Positions 24,729 through 32,085 of a stretch of 57,190 nucleotides of DNA are shown in pieces. Position numbers and translations under genes: made by a program. Position 1 is the stretch's first letter; each line of letters begins with the position of its first letter. Below the pieces are notes generated by a model. The model was not told where the DNA came from, made no database searches, and worked only from the letters and a program-made list of their open reading frames with translations. Source of the DNA: Desulfotignum sp. (GTDB taxonomy: Bacteria; Desulfobacterota; Desulfobacteria; Desulfobacterales; Desulfobacteraceae); contig JAIPDL010000015.1 of NCBI GenBank assembly GCA_021737695.1, forward strand, positions 1 through 57,190. Direction: 5' to 3'.

Positions 24729-26522
24729 ATGGGATCATTTGACGTCAAAGTGGCCTTCAAGTGGCTGTTGAATTTTGTTCTCATCGGCATGATCGCCGGA
24801 TTGGGAGCCGTGATTTTCCATTATCTGTGCGGCCTCGGCATGCATTATTTTATGGATATGATAGCCGGTTACCGGCCGGCCTCACCTGCCGGGGAACATG
24901 CCCTGCTGCCCGCCACCAGTACGCCGTTCAATCGATGGCTGCTGCTGATTCTGCCGGCACTGGGCGGCGTCGTTTCCGGCTGGCTGGTTTATACTTTCGC
25001 ACCTGAGGCGGAAGGCCATGGTACAGATGCTGCTATTGAAGCCTATCATCACAAAGGCGGCATGATCCGGGGCAGGATTCCCATCATTAAAACGATCGCC
25101 TCTGCCATCACCCTTACCACAGGGGGATCAGGTGGAAGGGAAGGACCCATCGCCCAGATCGGCGCAGGATTTGGCTCTTTTCTTGCCACCCGGTTCAAAT
25201 TGTCGGAAAGAGAACGGCGCATCATGATGGCGGCCGGCATCGGGGCAGGGGTGGGCAGTATATTCCGGGCCCCACTGGCCGGGGCGCTTTTTGCCGCTGA
25301 GGTCTTGTACCGGGATCCGGATTTTGAATCTGAAGTTATTATTCCGGCCGGGATTTCTTCTGTGGTGGCATATTGTGTTTTCTGCCTGGTATTCGGGTGG
25401 GGGTCTTTGTTTGATTCTCCGGGGTTTAAATTTCAGAACCCCTTGGAACTGGGACCTTATATCGTACTGGCAGGGGTTCTGGTAGCGACAGGATTTCTCT
25501 ATGTTAAAGTTTTTTACGGCATGGTCAGCATTTTTCACAAGCTTAAAATCCCCAACCATATCAAACCTGCCATCGGCGGGCTGTGCACCGGCATTATCGG
25601 TTTTTTTCTCCCCTATACCCTGGCATTCGGCTATGGCATGGCCCAGAATGCCATTTTCAACCAGGTGGCCATTCCCACCCTCATTGCTTTGGCCATCGGC
25701 AAAATTTTCACCACATCCTTTTCCATTGGATCGGGTGGCAGCGGCGGTGTTTTCGGTCCTTCCATCGTCATCGGTGGTGCCATGGGTGGAGCGATAGGCC
25801 AAATTTTCCACATGTTCATCCCAACTGTGGTTGTCAACCCAGGCGCTTTTGTCATTGTGGGCATGGCCGGTTTTTTCACTGCCGTTTCCAATACCCCGAT
25901 CTCTACTATTATCTTTGTGAGCGAAATGACCAATTCTTATCACCTGCTTTTGCCGAGCCTTCTGGTATGCTCCCTGTGTTATCTGCTGTCCCAGCGCTTT
26001 TCCATTTATGAAAAACAGGTCAAATCCCGGGTGGATTCGCCGGCCCATGCCGGGGAATTCATGATGGACATCCTCCAGACCATGAAAGTGGGCAACCTGG
26101 ACCATCTGATCAAAAAAGTCCAGTGTGTCAGTGAAAATATGTCTTTTTCCGAATTCAAAACCCTGTATCAGATCACCAAACAGCATTATTTTCCGGTACT
26201 GAACGCCAACGGGGAATTCACCGGCATTTTTTCATCCAATGACATCCGGGAAGTGATTTTCACCATTCATATCGAAGATCTGGTGGTGATGAAAGATATC
26301 ATGATCTCCGATCTGATCACCACCACCCCTGCCCAAGATCTGAACACGGTGCTGCATAAACTCACGCAGAAAAACATCGATGCGCTGCCGGTGGTGAATG
26401 AAACCAATCCCACAGAACTGATCGGCCTGATCTACCGGCGGGATATCATCGCCCATTACAATCAGCACATTCAAGGAATCCGGGCGGCACACTCACCGAA
26501 TCAGAATTCCGATCCGGCGTGA
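24729..26522 (+). CDS. ClC family chloride channel/transporter with CBS pair
   Basis: This 597-residue inner-membrane protein has the ClC core (about residues 15-430). GGSGGREGPIAQIGAG contains the gating glutamate of GREGP, and the later GSGGSGGVFGPS matches the GxFxP anion-site motif. Two CBS domains fill the C-terminus (about 455-585) and probably sense nucleotides. Keeping the gating Glu allows either a proton-coupled exchanger or a gated channel. Its stop lies 1 nt from the convergent truA stop. Confidence 0.93.
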   Translation: MGSFDVKVAFKWLLNFVLIGMIAGLGAVIFHYLCGLGMHYFMDMIAGYRPASPAGEHALLPATSTPFNRWLLLILPALGGVVSGWLVYTFAPEAEGHGTDAAIEAYHHKGGMIRGRIPIIKTIASAITLTTGGSGGREGPIAQIGAGFGSFLATRFKLSERERRIMMAAGIGAGVGSIFRAPLAGALFAAEVLYRDPDFESEVIIPAGISSVVAYCVFCLVFGWGSLFDSPGFKFQNPLELGPYIVLAGVLVATGFLYVKVFYGMVSIFHKLKIPNHIKPAIGGLCTGIIGFFLPYTLAFGYGMAQNAIFNQVAIPTLIALAIGKIFTTSFSIGSGGSGGVFGPSIVIGGAMGGAIGQIFHMFIPTVVVNPGAFVIVGMAGFFTAVSNTPISTIIFVSEMTNSYHLLLPSLLVCSLCYLLSQRFSIYEKQVKSRVDSPAHAGEFMMDILQTMKVGNLDHLIKKVQCVSENMSFSEFKTLYQITKQHYFPVLNANGEFTGIFSSNDIREVIFTIHIEDLVVMKDIMISDLITTTPAQDLNTVLHKLTQKNIDALPVVNETNPTELIGLIYRRDIIAHYNQHIQGIRAAHSPNQNSDPA

Positions 26523-26523
26523 T

Positions 26524-27267
26524 TTACTCATAGTTTACCTGTTTGAGAAACAATCCTTTAGCCGGCGCGGTTGCCCCGGCCAGAGACCGGTCTTTTGCCG
26601 ACAGAATCTGTTCAAACATGGCAGGGGGCACTTTTCCAAACCCTGCATCCACCAGTGTTCCCATCAGATTCCGAACCATGTTTTTTAAAAATCCACTGGC
26701 GCAGATCCTGAATACCAGCCGGTCACCATCCAACCGGTCCATCCGGGCCATGAACACCGTCCGGACAGTGGATTTTCTGGGAGATCCCGCATTTTCAAAT
26801 GATTTAAAATCACGGGTGCCGCATATCAAGGCACAGCACTGTTTCATCACATCGATATCCAATGAACGGTGAATGTGCCAGACATAATTTTTGCCGACGG
26901 CACAGGGGGTTTCCCGGTTCAGAATAAAATAAGCATATTCCTTGGAAACGGCAGAATATTGGGCATGAAACGTGTCAGGCACCCGGTGGCAGGCTGTTAA
27001 GACAATGGGCAGTTTCATCAGGCTGTTGACCCCTTTTTTCAGCATATGGGGCGGCAGGGACGTGTCTGCAAAAAAAGAAGCCACCTGGCCCAACGCATGG
27101 ACCCCGGCATCAGTGCGACCGGAACCGGCAAGGGTGACGGCCTGGTTAAGTATCCTGGACAATACTTTTTCGAGCTCTCCTTGAACGGTGATTTTTTCCG
27201 GTTGCCGCTGCCATCCGGAAAACCCGGTACCGTCATACTCAATGATCAGTTTAAAGGTTTGAATCAT
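26524..27267 (-). CDS. truA: tRNA pseudouridine(38-40) synthase
   Basis: This 247-residue enzyme isomerises U38-U40 in tRNA anticodon arms. The catalytic Asp is in GSGRTDAGVHALGQ (about 55), and FLKNMVRNLMGTL is the typical C-terminal motif. The frame is open upstream to 27366, but the ATG at 27267 (MIQTFKLIIEYDGTGF) gives the family's standard N-terminus. That start lies inside the end of the MarR gene (17-nt overlap). Confidence 0.95.
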   Translation of the reverse strand: MIQTFKLIIEYDGTGFSGWQRQPEKITVQGELEKVLSRILNQAVTLAGSGRTDAGVHALGQVASFFADTSLPPHMLKKGVNSLMKLPIVLTACHRVPDTFHAQYSAVSKEYAYFILNRETPCAVGKNYVWHIHRSLDIDVMKQCCALICGTRDFKSFENAGSPRKSTVRTVFMARMDRLDGDRLVFRICASGFLKNMVRNLMGTLVDAGFGKVPPAMFEQILSAKDRSLAGATAPAKGLFLKQVNYE

Positions 27268-27751
27268 GACCTGTGTGAAATGACGAAACTTTGGCCAGTC
27301 CGGCGTTGGCTTTTCTGATCTGCCGGGCCAGATTGCGGGCGGTTTCAGGGCCCAGAATTCGGGCATAATTCAGATAAAAGTCCTTGTACGCCCGGGCAAT
27401 GGCAGGTTTGAGTGCCACCCCTTTGTCCGTGGGAAAAATGGCAATGGTTTTGCCGTATTTTTTTCTTTTCACCAGTTTCTTTTTGGCCAGCGCATCGATG
27501 AACCGGGTGATGGTGGACGGGGTCAGCTGCAATAAGATTCCCAGTTTCTTGGGATTGATGCCGGGATTATCATACAGAATTAAAAGAAACGACACATGGG
27601 CCGGAGAAAGTTTCAACGGAGCAAACCCGGCTTCCGCCATTTTCAGCAGTTGCCGTGAAAACGCATTGACACTGTAGAACAGGCAGTCATCCAGAAAATG
27701 CCGGGATGCTGGCGTGTGTGAGTCATTCCTGTGGGGCGTATCCTCAGGCAT
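27251..27751 (-). CDS. MarR family transcriptional regulator
   Basis: This DNA-binding protein of about 166 residues has the MarR winged helix: LSPAHVSFLLILYDNPGINPKKLGILLQLTPSTITRFIDAL (recognition helix in the TPSTITRFIDAL part) and the wing segment KRKKYGKTIAIFPTDKG. It should bind as a dimer to a palindrome and respond to a small ligand; the target is unknown. The start is ambiguous, with ATGs at 27751 and 27766, and both overlap the end of the HD-GYP gene. truA overlaps its 3' end, so the HD-GYP, MarR and truA genes form one tightly packed unit. Confidence 0.85.
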   Translation of the reverse strand: MPEDTPHRNDSHTPASRHFLDDCLFYSVNAFSRQLLKMAEAGFAPLKLSPAHVSFLLILYDNPGINPKKLGILLQLTPSTITRFIDALAKKKLVKRKKYGKTIAIFPTDKGVALKPAIARAYKDFYLNYARILGPETARNLARQIRKANAGLAKVSSFHTGHDSNL

Positions 27752-28889
27752 GGTCACCCGGAGCATCACCAAAGCGATTTTGGATTGCCAGGATCGCCGG
27801 TTCGTTTTCCATCAGCATCCGGACACAGTCCGGGTTCAGTTTGATGCCTGACAGGCGCGTGAGTTCTTCAAACGCAGCCTCATTACTCCAGGCCGGTTTA
27901 TAGGACCGGTGACTGGTGAGGGCATCAAAAATATCTGCCACGGAAACGATCTGGGTTTCAATGGGAATCTCATCTTGTTTCAACCGGTTGGGATACCCCT
28001 TACCGTCAATGGTTTCATGGTGGGATCCGGAAATGTTCCGTAAAAGGCTGAGGTGTTCAAAAGATTGCAGGCCCAGATGATCGGCAATGGCATCGATAAT
28101 CTCTCGGCCTTTGCTGGAGTGGGTCTGCATGATTTCCCACTCTTTTTCGTCCAGCCGCCCGGGTTTGAGCAGAATATCATCGGGAATGCCGATTTTGCCG
28201 ATATCGTGCAACGGGGCGAATAAAAACAGATTTTCTATGAATTCATCGGTGAGATCTATATGGCATTTTTTGGCCAGCTCTCGGGCGATAAGCCTTGCGT
28301 ACCGGGCCATCCGTTCCAGATGGTTCCCGGTTTCAGGATCCTTGTAACTGACCAGCCCCAGACAGGACCGGAATGCCCCCACCAGCATTTGTGAGGATTG
28401 CAGTTTGTTGACCATCAAGCAGTTGATCAGCTGGGCGTAAAGGTCCAGTTTTATCAAATCCTTTTTTTTGAACACCTTTTTTTGGTATGAATTGAAAAAC
28501 AGCATGCCGATGAAGTCATCACAATCGAAAAGAGGCACTGAGTAACTGGCCTGATACCCGTTGGATGCGATTTTCCGGGTATGTTCATGGGTGCCGTTAT
28601 TAAACACGGTCATGTCGTTGACCAGCCGGTTTTTTTTTAAAGCTTTCATTTCCATCAAAGACGGTGCATTTTTTATCAGGCATTCATAAAATTGTAACGG
28701 CATATCTTTTGAACTTTGAACAAAAGTTTTCAAAGCGTTCATCTCCCTGTCAAACAGGGAAACGGAAACCCGGTCGATATAGGTGAATTCCTGCCGGATC
28801 ATCTGATGCAGGTGCCCAAATTTTTCACCCAGTGACGTTGAACTGTGCAGATTTTTATACCGGCCAGGGGCCAGAACGACATCTTCCAT
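27744..28889 (-). CDS. HD-GYP domain protein with N-terminal GAF-like sensor
   Basis: The C-terminal half of this 381-residue protein is an HD-GYP domain with HDIGKIGIPD (HD at 228-229) and HHETIDGKGYP (290-300). All metal ligands are visible, so cyclic di-GMP phosphodiesterase activity is likely. The N-terminal 160 residues resemble a GAF-type sensor (VSVSLFD, SYSVPLFDCDDFIGMLFF). There are no membrane segments and no receiver domain. The ligand of the sensor is unknown. It heads a unit with the MarR regulator and truA. Confidence 0.9.
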   Translation of the reverse strand: MEDVVLAPGRYKNLHSSTSLGEKFGHLHQMIRQEFTYIDRVSVSLFDREMNALKTFVQSSKDMPLQFYECLIKNAPSLMEMKALKKNRLVNDMTVFNNGTHEHTRKIASNGYQASYSVPLFDCDDFIGMLFFNSYQKKVFKKKDLIKLDLYAQLINCLMVNKLQSSQMLVGAFRSCLGLVSYKDPETGNHLERMARYARLIARELAKKCHIDLTDEFIENLFLFAPLHDIGKIGIPDDILLKPGRLDEKEWEIMQTHSSKGREIIDAIADHLGLQSFEHLSLLRNISGSHHETIDGKGYPNRLKQDEIPIETQIVSVADIFDALTSHRSYKPAWSNEAAFEELTRLSGIKLNPDCVRMLMENEPAILAIQNRFGDAPGDHA

Positions 28890-29010
28890 TGTATTATGTC
28901 CGTTCAGTCAATCCGTTTCTTTGATCACATCTGCCATAAATCCTTTTTTACTATAGTCATATCCCGGGGCATAATCAACACCCGGCTGACGACATATTTT
29001 ATGTCAGTGA

Positions 29011-29039
29011 TGAATACCAGTGAAAATAATCGTTGTCAA
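29011..29039 (-). promoter_or_regulatory. probable promoter for the HD-GYP gene
   Basis: On the minus strand TTGACA (29034-29039) is followed after 17 nt by TATTCA (29011-29016), about 120-150 nt before the ATG at 28889. Its -35 box lies 4 nt from the -35 box of the divergent argJ promoter. Confidence 0.45.
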
Positions 29040-29043
29040 TCCA

Positions 29044-29072
29044 TTTACAGCGCCCGGGGGCAAGGCTATAAT
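29044..29072 (+). promoter_or_regulatory. sigma-70-type promoter for argJ
   Basis: TTTACA (29044-29049), a 17-nt spacer and a perfect TATAAT (29067-29072) lie about 50 nt before the argJ ATG. Confidence 0.7.
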
Positions 29073-29120
29073 GACAAACCATGAATATTTTTGAAAGATC
29101 AAAAAAAAGAGGCGATTGAA

Positions 29121-30302
29121 ATGAAGGGGTTCGCATTTGCCGGCATCCATGCCGGGATCAAAAAAAACGGGATCAAAGATCTGGGATTGATCCTTTGTGA
29201 AAAACCGGCTGCTGCAGCAGCAGTGTTCACCCGAAACCAGGTCAGGGCTGCGCCGGTGATCCTGGGCCGGCAAATGATACAAAAAGGGGCCTGCCAGGCC
29301 GTGCTGGTAAACTCGGGCAATGCCAACTGCTTCACCGGTGCACAGGGCATTGAAGATGCCCGCCGCACTATCCGGATCGTGGCGGATACCTTCGGGATAC
29401 CCCAAGACCTGGTGATGGTGTCCTCCACCGGGGTGATCGGTGCCCCGCTGCCCATGGATAAATTTGAAACCGGGATACCTCAGCTGAAAACACAAATGCG
29501 TACCGGCACCCTGGCGGATTTTGCCACGGCCATTCTCACCACGGATCTCACCATGAAAACCGTTGAGATGACCGCAGATATCGACACGGACCTGGGCCGA
29601 CAGACCATTGCCATGACAGGAGTGGCCAAGGGATCGGGCATGATCCGACCGGACATGGCCACCATGCTGGCCTATGTGCTTACCGATGCCCATATCAGTT
29701 CTTCAGATCTGAAACAGGCATTGACATCGGCCTGTAATAAAACCTTTAACCGCATCACTGTGGACGGGGACACTTCCACCAACGATACGTTGCTGTGCCT
29801 GGCAGGGGGTACGGGCAATGCCCATATCACCAACGATACCTCCCGGGCCGTGTTTCAAAGCCTGCTGGAAAAGGTCTGCCTGGATCTGGCCACCCGGATT
29901 GTCAGAGACGGTGAGGGGGCCACCAAACTGGTACAGATCACGGTGAAAGGTGCGGCTACAAAGCAGGATGCGTTCAAGGCGGCAGAAGCCATTGCCCATT
30001 CCAACCTGGTCAAGACCGCCGTGTATGGCGAAGATCCCAACTGGGGACGAATCACGGCGGCTGCCGGCCGGTCCGGGGCTGTTGTGGACCCGGACCGGAT
30101 GGATCTGTTTTTTGATACCCTGGCCCTGGTCATTCAGGGCAAATGGCAGGGAAAAACAGCGGAAAAACAAGCTGCAGAAATCATGAAAGCATCCGAGATC
30201 TCCATGACCCTGGATCTGAATCTGGGGGAGCACACGGATCAATTCCTGTTCTGCGATTTCAGTGAGAATTATGTCAAAATCAATGCCGATTACCGGTCCT
30301 GA
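29121..30302 (+). CDS. argJ: bifunctional ornithine acetyltransferase/N-acetylglutamate synthase
   Basis: This 393-residue enzyme recycles the acetyl group in arginine synthesis by moving it from N-acetylornithine to glutamate, and may also make N-acetylglutamate from acetyl-CoA. Family motifs include the start KGFAFAGIHAGIKK, VNSGNANCFTG, and the self-cleavage site GMIRPDMATMLAY, where the Thr becomes the N-terminal nucleophile of the beta chain. The ATG at 29121 is preferred over a TTG at 29091 because AGAGG lies upstream and the family starts here. The pseudouridine synthase gene overlaps its 3' end by about 30 nt. Confidence 0.95.
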   Translation: MKGFAFAGIHAGIKKNGIKDLGLILCEKPAAAAAVFTRNQVRAAPVILGRQMIQKGACQAVLVNSGNANCFTGAQGIEDARRTIRIVADTFGIPQDLVMVSSTGVIGAPLPMDKFETGIPQLKTQMRTGTLADFATAILTTDLTMKTVEMTADIDTDLGRQTIAMTGVAKGSGMIRPDMATMLAYVLTDAHISSSDLKQALTSACNKTFNRITVDGDTSTNDTLLCLAGGTGNAHITNDTSRAVFQSLLEKVCLDLATRIVRDGEGATKLVQITVKGAATKQDAFKAAEAIAHSNLVKTAVYGEDPNWGRITAAAGRSGAVVDPDRMDLFFDTLALVIQGKWQGKTAEKQAAEIMKASEISMTLDLNLGEHTDQFLFCDFSENYVKINADYRS

Positions 30303-31014
30303 ACCTGAAAATCAGCCCATGCGGCTGCAGAAATTTCTGGCCCGGTCCGGGGTATGTTCCCGGCGGGCGGCCGAAGATTTGATTGTCAACGGCCGCATCC
30401 GGGTCAACGGAAACCGGATCACCACCCTGGGCACCAAAGTGACTCCCGGATTAGATGCGGTTCAATTTGACAACACCCGGATCTGCCTGCCCGGAAAAAC
30501 TGCATTCATCTATATTGCCGTCAACAAACCCGAGGGCGTGGTCACCTCCTGTGCCAGAAAACACGGGGACAAAATCATCCTGGATCTGGTGACCCTGCCG
30601 GACCGGATTTTTCCCGTGGGACGTCTGGACAAGGATTCCCGGGGCCTGGTGCTGCTCACCAATGACGGGGACCTGCACAACAAACTCTCCCATCCCTCCC
30701 ACAACCATGAAAAAGAATACCGGCTGACCACGGTCCATCCGGTTAAAGACACGGATTTGACGGCCATGGCCCAGGGCATGATCATCCAGGGAAAAAAAAC
30801 ACGGAAAGCCCGGGTTAAAAGGATTTCCGACAATCAGTTCATCCTGGTGCTCAAACAGGGGCTGAACCGTCAGATCCGAAAAATGGTGGGCAAAACCGGA
30901 AACCGGGTCATCGTGCTGGAACGGGTCCGTATGGCCAATGTGATTCTGGGAAACCTTGCACCCGGGGCCTGGCGTTACCTGACCCCTAAAGAGATCAAGG
31001 GGTTAACCCAGTGA
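30271..31014 (+). CDS. RsuA/RluB/RluF-type rRNA pseudouridine synthase
   Basis: This protein of about 247 residues has an N-terminal S4 RNA-binding domain (MRLQKFLARSGVCSRRAAEDLI) and a catalytic domain with VGRLDKDSRGLVLLT, where the Asp is catalytic. LKQGLNRQIRKM completes the family pattern. Which rRNA site it modifies cannot be told; RluB-like is the most likely reading. The ATG at 30271 lies inside argJ; 30283 is also possible. It is convergent with trpS, overlapping by 12 nt. Confidence 0.88.
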   Translation: MSKSMPITGPEPENQPMRLQKFLARSGVCSRRAAEDLIVNGRIRVNGNRITTLGTKVTPGLDAVQFDNTRICLPGKTAFIYIAVNKPEGVVTSCARKHGDKIILDLVTLPDRIFPVGRLDKDSRGLVLLTNDGDLHNKLSHPSHNHEKEYRLTTVHPVKDTDLTAMAQGMIIQGKKTRKARVKRISDNQFILVLKQGLNRQIRKMVGKTGNRVIVLERVRMANVILGNLAPGAWRYLTPKEIKGLTQ

Positions 31015-32013
31015 CCGGATGCCGATGGCGGACCGGATCTTTTGCAGAAACGGCACGGAAAAGGCCCTGGCTTTTTCTGCCCCTTTGGCCAGAATCCCTT
31101 CAATATCTTCTGGATTTTTGATCAGGTCATTATACCTTTGCCGGGGCTCGGCCAAAAGGGCGTTGATATACGCGAACAATTCCTGTTTCATCACCCCCCA
31201 GGCGATTCCTTCCCGGTACCGGTCCGCCATGGCACAGGTCTCCGATTCCGAGGCAAAGGCCCGATAAATGGAGAACAAGGTGCAGGTGTCCGGATCTTTG
31301 GGCTCATCCGGCCCCAAAGAATTGGTCTGGATCTTCATGATCATTTTACGCAGTCTTTTTTCCGTGTCAAACAGCGGAATAAAATTGTTGTAGCTTTTGC
31401 TCATTTTCCGAGCGTCCAGACCGGACAGGACGGCGGTATTGTCATCCACCACCACTTCGGGCAGAACAAACAGGTTTTCATACACATGGTTGAACCGGGC
31501 GGCAATGTCCCGGGTCATCTCCAGATGCTGAATCTGGTCTTTTCCCACAGGCACCTTGCCTGCGTTGAACATTAGAATATCGGCCGCCATAAGAATCGGG
31601 TATGAAAACAATCCCATGGTGATGGCCTGGTCCGGGTCTTTTTTTCCATCGGCGTCATTTTCCTGAACCTTTGCCTTGTAGGCATGGGCCCGGTTCATGA
31701 GCCCTTTGGCGGTAAGACATGTGAGAATCCAGGTCAGTTCCGGGATTTCAGGGATATCCGACTGCCGGTAGAACACGCAGTTGTCATGATCCAGGCCCAG
31801 GGCGATCCAGGCGGCGGCGATCTCCAACGTGGACTGCTGCCGTTTTTCAGGGTCATGATTTTTGATCAATGAGTGGTAGTCTGCCAGAAAATAATAAGAG
31901 GTCAGGTCCGGATTTTTGCTGGTGGCCACGGCCGGCCGGATGGCTCCAACGAAATTACCTAAGTGCGGGGTGCCGCTGGTGGTGATGCCGGTCAAAAAAT
32001 CTGCATTTTTCAT
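31003..32013 (-). CDS. trpS: tryptophanyl-tRNA synthetase
   Basis: This 336-residue class I synthetase has the HIGH-like motif as GTPHLGNFVGA and the KMSKS loop intact (DARKMSKSYNNFIPLF). FNAGKVPVGKDQIQHLEMTRDIA is typical of TrpRS. The length is normal for bacterial TrpRS. It overlaps the end of the convergent pseudouridine synthase gene. The upstream ribosome-binding site is weak. Confidence 0.96.
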   Translation of the reverse strand: MKNADFLTGITTSGTPHLGNFVGAIRPAVATSKNPDLTSYYFLADYHSLIKNHDPEKRQQSTLEIAAAWIALGLDHDNCVFYRQSDIPEIPELTWILTCLTAKGLMNRAHAYKAKVQENDADGKKDPDQAITMGLFSYPILMAADILMFNAGKVPVGKDQIQHLEMTRDIAARFNHVYENLFVLPEVVVDDNTAVLSGLDARKMSKSYNNFIPLFDTEKRLRKMIMKIQTNSLGPDEPKDPDTCTLFSIYRAFASESETCAMADRYREGIAWGVMKQELFAYINALLAEPRQRYNDLIKNPEDIEGILAKGAEKARAFSVPFLQKIRSAIGIRSLG

Positions 32014-32085
32014 TCAATTATCTTTCATCATCAAAAATTTACGTAAAAACAAGGATTCAACCATAAAGTGCCGGTTTTATCAATA

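Noticed and set aside
25128..26186. 352-codon minus-strand frame opposite the ClC gene
   Set aside because: The ClC reading has selectivity motifs and CBS domains; the antisense frame has no motif.
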